Of a DNA stretch of 64,000 nucleotides, positions 45,627 through 57,185 are shown one piece after another. Each line of letters starts with the position of its first letter. Position 1 is the first letter of the stretch. Source of the DNA: Apostichopus japonicus (taxonomy: Eukaryota; Echinodermata; Holothuroidea; Aspidochirotida; Stichopodidae); the NCBI RefSeq assembly GCF_037975245.1, contig NC_092583.1, positions 13,359,764 through 13,423,763 on the forward strand, given 5' to 3'. Both the position numbers and the translations under genes were made by a program. The notes below the pieces were generated by a model that was not told the DNA's origin, did no database searches, and saw only the letters and a program-made list of their open reading frames with translations.

Positions 45627-46665
45627 GTAACTTTCTTACCAACAACAACAACAATAATAAATACTTATAATAAAGAACTCGATTATGAAGAAGTTCCTCA
45701 GTAATAGATGACAAAACAAGCTGTGAAGGTATTTATAATTTACTGCATTAAGGCCTAAAGACCTTGTAAGGTGTATGGGTAGGCTGATATAACTTCATTA
45801 TAGGCTAGACCATACGTAATGTCTTTAGCCTTTTAGTAACTGCCGTAGCAACGGGTTCCAAAAGCATCCATTTCGAAATAAACATAAAATTACTGATTTT
45901 GGCCTCTTCAGAACTTGGGAGTTTGGCATACAATTAATTATAGTTCATTAGATATAAGTGGACTCTTTCAGTTTGGTTTAGTCTCCCAAGCAAAGAACAT
46001 TGAAATTGGTTCACGTACGTCGTTAGGTGTTTCTGTTAAGAAAGGCAACAGTCTGATAATTGTACAAACAAACACTATGTAGGTATGCCTCACTGATCTG
46101 TGACATATACCTACTGCACGTTCAAACATGCCCACCAAATTTCAACTGGATATACTGGATATTATAACTGAACCACCACAAGTCTGCGACCGTTCACATT
46201 ACATTTATTAAGAACGCAAGAGGGAATGAAAAAACCCTGAAAGGAGGATTATCCTTAAGAATGCCAGCGGACTTGGGAGTATGAGTACGCGAGTGTTCAC
46301 ACTAAGGGAATTAATCTCCCTTGCTGACTTGAAGTACGTATGCTTTTTTAAGTGTGAACAAGGCCTTTGTGAGTTGCACAAGTAAGCTTCACAATTTATG
46401 TAAACCTCATTGATTCCACACAATAGATCCATCAGTTGTAGCTGGAGATATGATCTAGTGGTCAGCAGGGAGAAAAGAATCATATAACTAACTGTAACTG
46501 GTCGACTTCCAGAGTGGGAGATATGAGGACTATTGATGTCACCTAGATTGGCAAACATTTGCCCCAGATTTCCTTGGGGGGGGGGGGCAAAAATGAGCTA
46601 TGTTGTCTATTGGGGTGTAAATCTCTTTTAACTCTTCACTCTATGTTTGTTTTGTTGATGAACAG

Positions 46666-46794
46666 AAAGGTCTACTGGGTTGATCGTGTTAAAGACGTCA
46701 TGGAAGTTGCTGAGCTGGATGGCAGTCTACGTAAAACCTTACTACATGAAGGACTCTTCCAGCCACGTGGTTTGGTGGTGGATCCTCGGGAAGG
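46666..46794 (+). CDS. LRP exon 44: propeller A2, blade 3
   Basis: Phase 2-2 exon of 129 nt, exactly as exon 8. It carries KVYWVDRVKDVMEVAELDG and GLFQPRGLVVDP. The donor GTTAGT is weak. The next intron is only 114 bp, the shortest of the gene. Confidence 0.95.
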
Positions 46795-46908
46795 GTTAGT
46801 AGTAGAAATTCTCTTTCACACTCTGTAGCCATGATAACTAATATCAGCTTGACATTATCTGAGAGGGGGAGGATTTACTCTTTTTGGGGATTATTCTTCT
46901 GATCGCAG

Positions 46909-47082
46909 GTACGTCTTCTGGACAGACTTTGGACTCGATCCTTACATCGGGCGCAAAGGTATGGATGGTAAAGGAGAGACCATTGAAATTCACGGAGAGA
47001 AGATCATATTTCCTTTCGGATTGAGTATCGATTACGTCAGTAACAAACTCTTCTGGGTCGATGCTCACCTTGATTACATTGG
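46909..47082 (+). CDS. LRP exon 45: propeller A2, blades 4-5
   Basis: Phase 2-2 exon of 174 nt (acceptor GATCGCAG, donor GTATGG). Two strands YVFWTDFGLDPYIGRKGMDG and KLFWVDAHLDY, joined by FPFGLSIDYV. It parallels exon 9 through DxYIGR. The following 546-bp intron shows nothing recognised. Confidence 0.95.
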
Positions 47083-47628
47083 GTATGGATAAAACATTTT
47101 TAAGGAAGCGGAATCGCATAGAAACATGTACAAGTAACCCCCCAAACCCCGACAAAGTTGAACAACGCGCCTACATGGGCGGGAAATATGCGGAATCGGC
47201 AGCTTTACAATTTTCTCATTAAATGTTAATGAAAAAGCAAACATTTTACTTGCCAGTCTTACCAGTAAAACAGTTTTCTGACATTTTACTGGCCCGGGGC
47301 CAACGGGCCAGTGTTAGTGTTGAGTTTTCGTGAAAATCTGATTTTTCGCTCCAAAATCTGATTTTTTTAGGATATTCAGTCTGTTTTTTTGTGTCAAGAG
47401 GTTGGCATCTCTGCCTATGTGGAGCACTGTTGATGTTTATAGAGCATGCATGCGGGTGTTTTTTTTTTGGAGAATTTCCTAACATGACACGATCGCTCAC
47501 AACAGTAAAAAATTAAGTAAAAATTAAGTTAAATTATCACAACCTAAGGGTAAATAATGGAGTCCAATGTAGGTAGGTCAAATAGCAAAACTAGAATGAT
47601 TTATGACAAACTTTGATTTCTTTTGCAG

Positions 47629-47864
47629 TTACTCTGACTTTGACGGTGAAAACTTTCATATAATTCCATCTCAAGAGGGGGAGACTTACTTTAGACCATT
47701 TGCCGTCACCGTCTTTGAGGAGTTTATTTATTGGACGGAATGGAGCGAAATGACCGTCTTCCGTTCTCATAAATTCACCGGTGAAAACAGAACCAAACTG
47801 GTCCAGTTGGATCGTCACAGACCTTACGATGTGCACGTTTATCACTCATTGGTACAGCGTCTTG
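47629..47864 (+). CDS. LRP exon 46: propeller A2, blade 6
   Basis: Exon of 236 nt, phase 2 in and phase 1 out (acceptor TTTTGCAG, donor GTAAGT). It has YSDFDG at the start as exon 10 has YADFDG, then FAVTVFEEFIYWTEWSEM, an intact YWTD-like strand, and HKFTGENRTK. The following 992-bp intron holds a hairpin and a family 1 MITE. Confidence 0.96.
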
Positions 47865-48091
47865 GTAAGTGCAGAAATAATCAATCTTTTTGCAGGAGTG
47901 GGGGGAGGGGTTATAAACTGTGATATTGAAGAGGAAAACTTGGAAAAAGTTTAATACCATCTTTTCAAATATTATAGTGCCTCTTTGAAAGCGTTTTACT
48001 TACTGCAGTTGATTTATGTTGTGATGGGATGTCAGCGTTTTACTTACTGCAGTTTAAATTCAACACATGTACATCTTCATTAGCTAGTTTT

Positions 48092-48131
48092 ATAGTTGGC
48101 TTGGCACCTTGCAGGGTGCCAAGCCAACTAT
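48092..48131. repeat. Perfect 17-bp inverted repeat (hairpin)
   Basis: Arms ATAGTTGGCTTGGCACC and GGTGCCAAGCCAACTAT are exact complements separated by TTGCAG. Upstream, AGCGTTTTACTTACTGCAGT occurs twice (about 47990 and 48032). No rho-type or other function can be assigned in a eukaryotic intron; it may be a foldback repeat. Confidence 0.9.
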
Positions 48132-48580
48132 CATCTCATTATGATTGGTTCCATTGGTTGAAGGAGACAAGGGGTCGTTTAATCAACCAATAGAGAGCAT
48201 CAAAACAAGAAAGATGAGCAGGAAGTTCACTTGTGGGTTTCTGATGAAAAACAATCTTTGAGAAAAAATTAGTGATAAGAATCAGTTGGGAGAAGAAAGT
48301 GAGAGAATCAGGAAAATCTGAACCTAAAAAGGGTAAAGGTTAGCCCCCTTTCAACACCCCGTCCCATGTCAAACAATGCATCCACCAAGTCCCCCCTATA
48401 AGCCCACACTAACCCCTCCCCGGTATTATCTGCCCTCTTTAGATGATGGAGATTTCTGTAACAACAAATCTGCAAACATAAAAAAAAAATTGAAAAGCAT
48501 TACAAACAAGTAACAGAGAACTTTGGAGGATGTATTCAGAATAAATTTGTGAAACTTTTGAAACCAATTGTAGTGTTTAT

Positions 48581-48735
48581 ACTATAAACACTGTGGATGC
48601 TGAGGGGGCTGCAGCTTCCTTCAGCCAGGCTGCATAGCATGAAATCTCAATTTGATACATATTGATTCAGCCTTAATTACAACGAGGGGATCTTTTTAGC
48701 TGCTGCAGCTCTTCTGTATGACATAGAGCCTTATT
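48581..48735. mobile_element. Family 1 MITE, short copy
   Basis: It has TGGATGCTGAGGGGGCTGCAG, CAGCCAGGCTGCATAGCATG, TATTGATTCAGCC and AGCTGCTGCAGC, as in the copy at 16201; the terminal repeats (AAACACTGTGG and GACATAGAGCCTTA) are decayed. Confidence 0.7.
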
Positions 48736-48856
48736 ATAAGGAGGTAAGACTTCTTATGACATTACTGCAAGAAAGCAGCCTTGCAACTACACAGTGTGCA
48801 TAGTGCTGATATCTAGTTGCTCTATATCGACGATTAACTACATTTCTCCTCTGCAG

Positions 48857-49102
48857 ATATTCCCAACCCTTGTGCTGGGAACAATGGTGGCTGCAGTCAC
48901 CTGTGTCTCCTGTCAGAAGGAGGAGGTTATTCGTGTGCCTGCCCGGATGGATTTGATCTCAACTTTGATGGACTATTGTGTTCACCAAATTGTGGGGCTT
49001 ATCAGTTTACATGTGAAGACCATACCAAGTGCATTCCGTCTTATTTTGAATGTGATGGTACAGTAGATTGTGCAGACTCCTCGGACGAACATGAAGGCTG
49101 CT
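48857..49102 (+). CDS. LRP exon 47: EGF A2-c fused to LDLa repeat B2-1
   Basis: Phase 1-1 exon of 246 nt (acceptor CTCTGCAG, donor GTAAGT). The EGF half is [20 protein letters not shown] and CACPDGFDL; the LDLa half is [22 protein letters not shown]. It matches exon 11 in domain fusion and sequence ([21 protein letters not shown]). The following 793-bp intron shows nothing recognised. Confidence 0.95.
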
Positions 49103-49895
49103 GTAAGTAAACTTAACCCACAACTGAAGATGTGGCATATATTTTCTTATGAAATTTCATGGGACTTTAAAGTGCAAATGATATACAGTATTGTGTTAGC
49201 ATTTCATATGTTGGGTAGAAGAGAGCATTTCATGAGATGTTACTTTTCATAACATTTACCCACAGTATACAGAGACATTGCATGTGATAGGACAATGTTT
49301 ATCGTTCATACTGCTGGATATTTATTTTTTATCTTGGATCTTTAGTTTTCAAAAATGCTGGATAAACAAGTCACAATGACCGTTTCTTATTTGATGGTCG
49401 TAACTTAATAGTTACCATGTACATTCTACTTGTCAATAGAATTTACAATTTTTTACGATAATGCTGCTTAAAGGGTTTTGTTGCCATGGCAACTTTTTGC
49501 TTTTGAACATATCATTGGTGTGTGGTGATTGCAATGTTTTGTCTATTTGATATTGCCAGTTGCTATGGCCTTTTTGCTTATTCAGCAGATCACTTTTCCA
49601 GTGAAATTAACATACAACAATCCTGTTTCTATTAAATGACCTTAGTTGATTTGGCAGTTTTGCTATTTAACACAACTGACAAGGGGAGAATGATGATGTT
49701 ATTTCTATTTATTGATCTTTGTTGCAGCATGGCATTTTGCTGCTGGACAGAGCTGATATGTTAAGAGCAATGTTTACATAGCATATTACTTAAGTGACCA
49801 TGGCAAATAATAAATGGTGAGACTATTTCTATGCGATGACCAGACATTACTTTCATATACAATTCAGTTTTTCATCCATATTTTCCCCTTCACAG

Positions 49896-50015
49896 CTGTA
49901 CCACACTGTGATCGTGGTTTTTTCACCTGCGCGGGAGACTCCACGTGCCTCTCACCATTTCAACTCTGTAATGGAGTTTCAGAGTGTTCTGACAACAGCG
50001 ATGAAAGTCAGTGTA
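49896..50015 (+). CDS. LRP exon 48: LDLa repeat B2-2
   Basis: Phase 1-1 exon of 120 nt (acceptor TTCACAG, donor GTGAGT). LDLa with CDRGFFTCAGDSTCLSPFQL and CNGVSECSDNSDE. Glu replaces Asp before the fifth cysteine. Paralogue: exon 12. The following 481-bp intron shows nothing recognised. Confidence 0.93.
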
Positions 50016-50496
50016 GTGAGTCCATCAATTTAGTCAGACATTCCTATGTAGTTTCCCTGTCCGTGGATGCAGAGTTATAAAATGTCTAGTACAGTTTCCA
50101 TTCTTCTTTCTGATACACACCCTCTACCATCCATTTGAGCAATAACAGCAATGAACAGAACATACTCCAAATTAACCTTGCCATCAACAAGTGGTGAACT
50201 TTACAGTGTTTTATGCTGTGATATTTCAAATTTTCTCATATAAAATGTATTCAAAGAAATCATTAAACCTGTTAGTTTTCAGGTTGAATATTTTTGGTCA
50301 CCAAAACTTCCCAGCTTTACACTTTAAAGTTAGTAATTTTTCACATAGGTGGAAAGCAAAATAGGAAAAAACTTGTGTGAAACATTTGAGTTCTGTCTGA
50401 AATTGGAATGATATTCAAGCTACTGAGGAAATGATTTGTTATGTGCATTGATATAAAAAAAAAATCATATTACTAGTCTGTTTTTTATTCTCTCAG

Positions 50497-50619
50497 ATGG
50501 GACTAATTGTCATGATTGGGAGTTCAGATGCGGTGGAGGTACCTGTATTCCAAGCATCTTTGTTTGTGATGCCTTCATAGACTGTGAAGATTTCTCCGAT
50601 GAAGACAGCCAGTATTGCA
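50497..50619 (+). CDS. LRP exon 49: LDLa repeat B2-3
   Basis: Phase 1-1 exon of 123 nt (acceptor TTCTCTCAG, donor GTAAGT). CHDWEFRCGGGTC and SDEDSQYC pair with [13 protein letters not shown] and SDEDSIIC of exon 13. The calcium site is CDAFIDCEDFSDE. The following 1,074-bp intron has a SINE and a short duplicated segment near 51531-51612. Confidence 0.95.
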
Positions 50620-50900
50620 GTAAGTACAGCCGGGGAGCCATAATTTTTAAAGGAGGGGGTGGGGCCATGATACTGGGTCGTTGATACTGACTGCCACGTA
50701 GTTGGGGGAGCTGGGGAATTCTTATTTAAACTGTAAATAGTGCAACATTGTGCTAGTTACTACCTTTCCATGTTTGTCTTCGGTTGAAAATGGGTGGGGT
50801 GAGACAGGGGAACGATCCTAATGGTTGCCAGGCAGACATAATAACATCTACACCTGACACTCGACTATTCTGCATAAGAAAGGTGCTCGAATTAAAGCTG

Positions 50901-51128
50901 CACAGGAGTGTTAGCTCAGTGGTTATTGCCGGTGCCTTTCAATCAAAAGGTCCCGAGTTCAAATCACTCCAAGATTAATGTATGTCGTCGAGTTACAGAG
51001 TCGTTTACAATTTATAATCATGGACGTTAAATATGAATCTAAGAGACTGACTGCGGTCAGCTCACAGCTTTGATAAGCCAATGATGGCTTCTTTGCGAGT
51101 TCCTGGATCTAAAATACATACATACATA
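50901..51128 (+). mobile_element. tRNA-derived SINE
   Basis: 50912-50922 is TAGCTCAGTGG, an exact RNA polymerase III A-box consensus, and 50955-50965 GAGTTCAAATC is a near match to the B box. The spacing between them fits a tRNA head. A body of about 140 bp follows, ending in a short (ACAT)n tail TACATACATACATAG. This is the standard layout of a tRNA-derived SINE. The tRNA part does not fold cleanly enough to be called a functional tRNA. Confidence 0.8.
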
Positions 51129-51693
51129 GCATTGTGTTCTCATTTCTCTCATTCTGACATATATTTGGCAACATGCAATATAGTAAGGCCTGACATAAGA
51201 GGTGATCGGAAGGGGAGGGGGGGGGAGGGGAGGTTCCTAGGCTAGGGTCAATTAGGGGTCCAGGAAATACGGAGGTCTAAGGAAGGATTGGATTGAGAAT
51301 AGGGTTATTCTCGTCTATATTCTATACCAGAAAAATTAGGATTGAAAAAAAGGAGTCCCATTGACATAATTGGCTCCCTGGGCATGACTTGGCCCTGAAT
51401 ACCTCTAGTAATTGTCACACATCATTGGATACCCCTCACTGTAACAAACAGACTTTCAGGATAAAGCCTTTGACTGGTCTAGTAAACGATTGAAGTTTGC
51501 ACATAATTTATAATTCTTGTATATGATTTTGATTATTACCAGGCTATAATAAATCATAACTCATTCATTTTTTGGTTATTACCAGGCTATAATATTCATA
51601 ACTCATTCGTTTTGTTTTTTCCCGGCAGTCCTTCTTGTAATCGACAATTGGATCATTAATATAATGTATATTTTGCCCTTACTTTTGTTATAG

Positions 51694-51816
51694 CAACTGC
51701 GGAGTGCAATATTGGTTACTTCAAATGTGACAATGGTAACTGCATACCGGACACATGGGTCTGTGACCTTGACAATGATTGTGGCGACCTATCAGATGAA
51801 CCACATAGGCAGTGTC
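51694..51816 (+). CDS. LRP exon 50: LDLa repeat B2-4
   Basis: Phase 1-1 exon of 123 nt, the same as exon 14 (acceptor GTTATAG, donor GTGAGT). [20 protein letters not shown] followed by P pairs with [20 protein letters not shown] followed by P. The following 412-bp intron is filled by a local tandem duplication. Confidence 0.95.
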
Positions 51817-51896
51817 GTGAGTTTTAATCTTCTCTGTTTTTGTGATAATAAAATATTCTCTTTTTATTTACTTCTTATCATCAGTTAGCAGGTTAA

Positions 51897-52132
51897 TTGT
51901 AAATAAGCTTGTCATACCAACAATTTATCTGTTCTTTGTTATTTCTTAGTTTGACTATAGGCTTGTTATTTAATATTGATTTTGGTTAATTGATTGATTG
52001 CTTGATTGATTGAGTGAGTGAGTCATAAATAGCTTGTCATACCAACAATTTATCTGTTCTGAGTCGATTTCTTAGTTCGACTATAGGCTTGTTATTTAAT
52101 TGATTGAATGCTTGATTGAGTAAGTGAGTGAA
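51897..52132. repeat. Tandem duplication of about 125 bp
   Basis: Two consecutive copies with AGCTTGTCATACCAACAATT, TTATCTGTTCT, GACTATAGGCTTGTTATTTA and a GATTGATT-rich end. The first begins near 51897 and the second near 52024. It lies wholly within the intron before exon 51. Confidence 0.85.
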
Positions 52133-52228
52133 ATAACAAATAACATTGATAATTTTAGCAGTTTTATATTCAAATGTGTGAAATTTCAGTTTTTCATATT
52201 TTCTGCATTTGATATAATATTCATCCAG

Positions 52229-52348
52229 AGATGCAGACTTGTCGGTCCGACTGGTTCAAGTGCGAAACCAACTACAGATGTATACCTCCATACGGCCTGT
52301 GCGATGGCTTTGACAACTGTAGAGACAACAGTGACGAAAAGGATTGTA
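52229..52348 (+). CDS. LRP exon 51: LDLa repeat B2-5
   Basis: Phase 1-1 exon of 120 nt, the same as exon 15 (acceptor CATCCAG, donor GTAAGT). [23 protein letters not shown] second AG lies at 52235-52236 (GCAG), but using it would change the phase, so 52229 is kept as start. The following 608-bp intron shows only a G-run near 52870. Confidence 0.93.
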
Positions 52349-52956
52349 GTAAGTTATGTCTGGAACTGAAAAACAAAACAATTTCATGATTATATAAACC
52401 TAAAAATCTAGGTTGAAATATGTGAAAAAAAGCATAAGAGGAATTGATCACTCCGATCATAATGATTCATTATGGTTTAAAAGATGCCAAAAGTGTCACA
52501 TAGATGTTAAATACAAAATTCGGGAAATCTATTTCTGGAATCAGGTCGCCTTCCTTTCAAATTACTGATTTTATCATTTTGAAAATGGTTGGTGGTAATC
52601 TTCCAGTGTGAGAAGTGGAAAATGTTACAGCATTGATGGACACTCATCATAAATTTTAGGGCACATAAATGGCCATGAGAGAAATAAGGCAGGCATTGTG
52701 TTTCCATTTTGTATATATGTGTTGTACTGTGTGCATTGTAGAAACTTCATTTATAGCTTTTCCGGAAACTAATATGAAGAAGCAACCAAAAAATAGATTA
52801 ATATATTAATAAGGCATTGAAGTATTTTTATTACGTTCATGTTTGGCCTTATTGGCCATTTCTTTTTTGGGTGTGGGGTGGTGGAGGGGGGTGGCCTTTC
52901 TCATTTTGGAGTCATTGGGCCCATCTGGACATGAATTGTGCATATTTGTTCTGCAG

Positions 52957-53088
52957 GTGGAATGACTTGTGGACCTGGTCTTTTTAAATGTGATGATCAC
53001 ACCTGTTTACCTGATTGGTTAGTGTGTGACTTCAGGACACACTGTGATGACGGCTCCGATGAGAGTGAAGTAACTTGTGGAGGATTTG
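52957..53088 (+). CDS. LRP exon 52: LDLa repeat B2-6
   Basis: Phase 1-1 exon of 132 nt (acceptor TTCTGCAG, donor GTAAGT). CLPDWLVCDFRTHCDDGSDE keeps the Phe-Arg of exon 16 in the calcium loop. Three residues follow the last cysteine (GGF). The following 401-bp intron shows nothing recognised. Confidence 0.94.
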
Positions 53089-53489
53089 GTAAGTATTCTG
53101 TTTTCATTGCATTTTATGCCTAAACAGATGGTAGTCAGGGAAGAGATGCTACAGTCTTTGGTCCAGGGTCATTAAGGGGCTTGGTGATATAATTGCCAAA
53201 GGCCATACCTGTGATCCACAAATTCACTTTACATATTGCTTTAATTACTGTGTCGTTTTGGTAGACACTCATATTGAACCAGCACCATTGGTCTTTGTCA
53301 GCTAGACCTAGTGATTTGGATGTAGCTTTGCTAGTTTACAACGCTGTTGGCTTTGTTTTTGAGAAAAAGATATCTGGAGAGTTTGGCTTCTATACTGTCT
53401 AACCCTATATGTTAAAATTTCCAAAAGTGCATCTTAATTATTATCTCGTCATAAGTGGTCCCTCGAATATGCAACATTTATTCACACAG

Positions 53490-53612
53490 GTTACAGAGAA
53501 TGCAGTGAAAGTGAATACCGTTGTTCCAACGAGCTTTGCATCCCTAACTCTTGGATATGTGATGATATTCAGGACTGTGAATCAGGGGATGACGAACCCT
53601 CCAACTGTACAG
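53490..53612 (+). CDS. LRP exon 53: LDLa repeat B2-7
   Basis: Phase 1-1 exon of 123 nt (acceptor CACACAG, donor GTAAAT). [11 protein letters not shown] and [13 protein letters not shown]; Ser in the DxSDE motif is replaced by Gly-Asp, as Ala-Asp is in exon 17. The following 1,203-bp intron contains the fourth 360-bp element. Confidence 0.93.
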
Positions 53613-54292
53613 GTAAATGCTTTAACATCCATGACTTTGCTGCCGTGATACCATTGTTGATATAACTCTGAATGCTACAGTAACTAACACATGGTTTAAT
53701 ATGTATCTCAGAAATTAAAAATCATAATTTTTATATTCTTCTAAGTGAAACTTCAGTATATATCTCAGAAATTCTACTATGTCGGAGTGTTAATATAGCT
53801 TGCCATTTAATTTTGACTTGAAAATAACCATGACAGGTTAAATGATGGTCAAATTTGTAGATCACACTCATTACCAGCCTCATTTTCATTCTAATCAAAA
53901 GTATATAGTTTATTATGTATCAAGAGAGGCTATCTGTTATGAATCTCATCTGTCATATGTGGTTGCCCCATATTGATCAGGTAAACCCTATTGTTTTCAC
54001 GGAAGGTCAATTGTCATTTGGGTCAAACTTTGTCAACTTTAAAATCTAAAGAAGTGAAGCTTTGACATATCTGATACTTCTATTGGAGGATTTCTCGTCT
54101 TGAGTATCAAAACTGTTGCTTTTAGTAGAGTTCAAAGGTCATTGCATATCAAATGTGTGGAAACCTTGCAAGCATGATATCTCAGAGCTTCTGTACCCTT
54201 CAGATATCAGAATCCTTAACATGCTACAAATTCCCTCCCAAACACCTCAATACATTTTTTTTCTTTGTTATCCTTTTAATTATAATCATCAT

Positions 54293-54655
54293 CATGACGG
54301 TCAAGCCTGTCTTGAGAAAAACAGTCCTCCTCAAATTCACTCGAGCATTAATAATTTTTTACTTGATAGCACAAAATATACCAAGTACTGCCATCAGGAG
54401 TCATCCTTGAGTGAAAATAATTCATTGACCAGCCACCATATGATTGTATTAAACCACAAGTGCTCTTATAGCCAGCACTACCCTCCTGTGTGAAGTCAAA
54501 TTTGGCTTGACCAACGAAATAGTACAGTGTGTTTCATCATGAATTTGTGCAATGGAGCGTTCAGTATGACTAGCATTACAAACTCGGGTAGATAATAAAT
54601 CTCCACAAACAGGGGACTCCGGTGGTATCGGCTATAGGCAGGAAAGATCATAGTG
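54293..54655. mobile_element. 360-bp dispersed element, copy 4
   Basis: Same family as copies at 29365, 35313 and 37251, starting CATGACGGTCAAGCCTGTC and ending TATAGGCAGGAAAGATCATA. Just upstream (53950-54190) is a diverged piece of the GGTCAAAGGTCA repeat family with AGTTCAAAGGTCATTG. Confidence 0.82.
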
Positions 54656-54815
54656 ATCATTTTTAATATTTTATAAATTTTAATAACAGTAAAGTGAATG
54701 ATGAGCCGCCACCCGCTCTAGATCAACAAGTAACTTTCTTCATTCATCCCCCCCCCCCCTCCTGAAACTGCCATGACTGTGTAGTTTAACCTTTTAATTC
54801 CTCTTCTCTCCTCAG

Positions 54816-54932
54816 ACCACACCTGTGAAGAAGACTATTACCAATGCTCATCGTCAGGATTATGCATTTCTAATGACCTTCTGTGCGACGGTGAACCTGA
54901 TTGTGTAGATTATGACGATGAACTAAATTGTG
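54816..54932 (+). CDS. LRP exon 54: LDLa repeat B2-8
   Basis: Phase 1-1 exon of 117 nt (acceptor CTCCTCAG, donor GTAAAA). DHTCEEDYYQC and CDGEPDCVDYDDE; paralogue exon 18. The following 1,039-bp intron includes a 22-bp tandem repeat. Confidence 0.93.
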
Positions 54933-55757
54933 GTAAAATTCTTCCTAAATTATCCACCAAAATCTTCCTCTTGCATCAGTTCCTAATAGCTAGAGGGAGA
55001 AGGGGACAGGGAGAAAAAGTTAGTTCTTGTTAGAGTTAGAGCTTGTATGATGTTGTTAAAAAAAATCATACCAATACAAGTGTTAATAAAACTGACTCTA
55101 TTTAAAAATGTAGATAAACATTTGGTTTTGCCAATTTACACCACAAATTAAGGCTTGCTACACACTAGTTTTACATCCTATTTTTACACCTCCTCTTAAT
55201 TCTTAGCATCCTCTTCAAGCATATCACTGCCAGAAACTTTTCCATGATATCATTCCCAGCATTGTACTCCACACATTTCTATCCAAACTTGTGAAAGAAT
55301 GTATAAATTATTATATATTATTATATATTACAGATCAGATACATTAGTATTGCCTCCAATATGTTCTAATCAGAAAATTGTCGCCTGGATGAAGTTTAAA
55401 ATCCTTTAGTTTCTCTGGTATTTTACTGGTAAAATGTGACCATCCTCCTCCAACTTTATGGGAATTGCTTTATTTGAAATCAGTGACCAGTGAATTTTAC
55501 AATGTATGTGAATCAAAGAGTTTAGTTACACTCACCAAGTGGTGACATTTTTCAAAACCTTTTTGTTGAGGCCTGCAAAGGAATAAGATAGCATTTGGAC
55601 AGCTGAGTTTCTCTGCAGCATTAATGTTTATGAATGTTTTATAAATGATTAATATCTATGGTAGGATAATTTAAAAAGGCCAATATGTTCAGCTGTTGGT
55701 ATTTGTTTGTATTGTTTTACACCTGCAGACTATGCAACCGTCCACTTTAACAGACAA

Positions 55758-55888
55758 GTTGACTATTCATGAAATAATAGTTGACTATTCATGAAATAGT
55801 AGTTGACTATTCACGAAATAATAGTTGACTATTCACGAAATAATAGTTGACTATTCACGAAATAATAGTTGACTATTCATGAAATAAT
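55758..55888. repeat. 22-bp tandem repeat, six copies
   Basis: Six nearly identical units of GTTGACTATTCACGAAATAATA. Differences are limited to C/T in CACG/CATG and one A/G. It lies about 85 bp upstream of exon 55. Confidence 0.95.
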
Positions 55889-55971
55889 GAAACACACACT
55901 ATTACAGTAACTTATAAGATCTGACTTTTCAGGATTTATCAGTGGTCAGTCACATTCTTACATCTTTGCAG

Positions 55972-56112
55972 CACCTCGATATCCTGGAGATCATTTCTGC
56001 CTGAGGACTCAATTTACTTGCAATAATACGCTGTGTATCTCCATCTCATTTACCTGCGACGGACACGACAATTGTAAAGATAACAGTGATGAAGATGAAA
56101 GCCTATGTGGTA
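55972..56112 (+). CDS. LRP exon 55: LDLa repeat B2-9
   Basis: Phase 1-1 exon of 141 nt (acceptor TTTGCAG, donor GTAAGT at 56113). RYPGDHFC and FTCNNTLCI pair with exon 19. An in-phase alternative donor, GTAGTA at 56110, would shorten the exon by one codon to 138 nt, the length of exon 19. The stronger GTAAGT is chosen. The next intron (332 bp) is half MITE. Confidence 0.92.
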
Positions 56113-56227
56113 GTAAGTTTGTTCAAAATTATACCAAGTTTGAGAAGTTTGGATAAAAAAGGGAGGTGGCATTTAGATCAAAATCATGTTGGCATGTATG
56201 TTCTTTATAGCCATATGCTCCATCCGT

Positions 56228-56402
56228 AGGATGAAATAATCTGTGCTGTGAAGTTTCACACAGTATATAGGCATTACAGTTCCACAAAACTAATTTTAAG
56301 GCGTTGCTGGTCCACAGAGAGAATCTCTCTATTCTTTGACATCGATCACTGCTGCGAGGGATGCTGCAGCTTTATTTTGTTATTCTTTTTGACACATTGC
56401 GA
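56228..56402. mobile_element. Family 1 MITE copy next to exon 56
   Basis: It contains GTTTCACACAGTATATAGGC, GTTGCTGGTCCACAGAGAGA, CACTGCTGCGAGGGATGCTGC and a decayed right end TTTTTGACACATTGCG. It stops about 42 bp before exon 56. Confidence 0.65.
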
Positions 56403-56444
56403 TAAAGAAGACGATGCTACCTTTTTGCTGCATTTGTTCATTAG

Positions 56445-56558
56445 ACTGCGATCACACCAACCTTTTCAAGTGCGATAACGGCCAGTGTATTCCTGAGTGG
56501 GAAAAATGCGACGGGTACCCTGACTGTGATGATGAGAGTGATGAAACTGATTCCATTT
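56445..56558 (+). CDS. LRP exon 56: LDLa repeat B2-10
   Basis: Phase 1-1 exon of 114 nt (acceptor GTTCATTAG, donor GTAAGT). CIPEWEKCDGYPDCDDESDE. Its last base T joins GT of exon 57 to form the sixth cysteine, the same split as between exons 20 and 21. The following 898-bp intron has a MITE at its 3' end. Confidence 0.93.
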
Positions 56559-57185
56559 GTAAGTAAATTAGAAAAAGTTACATCTTTCTTCATATTCTTT
56601 CCTATTTATTTATTTATTTTTTGGTTTTTGGCAAGACTGATATTAATGAACCCGAACTGCTTAATCCTTCTATGTGAGAATTTTTCCACTACTATAGGGT
56701 AACATACTCCCATCGACTTTATAGGCTTTAAATTTTCAAAATAGTACAGCTCTAAAGACTTGTGAAAGTTACTTTTCAGAGTTACTCATCACTGGATAGT
56801 TGCTCCATACCTATCTACAGCACCATACATATTGATTTTTCTCTTAATATCATCATATTTTGTAGGTACCCTTCAAAGTCATTTTCCCATAACCCACAAC
56901 TATTAAAGACCCCAAGACACAAAGACTTAGCCTTCCTTTCTTCAGCTAAATATTGTCAGCTTATCCCTATTCAATGACTTCTCTGCAGTTGTGGAAGTAC
57001 CAGTCTGAAACCACAATTGCTAATGTGCATTTCGTATTTTATGTTGTATTTTTTTTATTTTAATGTTTTATGTATAGATCTCTGACTATCATTTGATAGT
57101 CTTTGTTTCACTAGATTGATATTAGAGAGTACTGTAACTAACAAAAAATTCCTCATCTGGAACAGCTATAGATATACTCTTAGCA

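Noticed and set aside
48092-48131. Perfect hairpin considered as a terminator
   Set aside because: It lies within an intron of a eukaryotic gene that continues downstream; no T-run or termination context applies.
50901-50975. Possible functional tRNA gene
   Set aside because: The A box is good, but the B box is weak, the cloverleaf is incomplete and a SINE body with an (ACAT)n tail follows.
52237-52348. Alternative start of exon 51 after the second AG (GCAG at 52233-52236)
   Set aside because: It would remove eight bases and break the phase 1 rule; the acceptor at 52228 keeps the frame and the Gln-Met linker.
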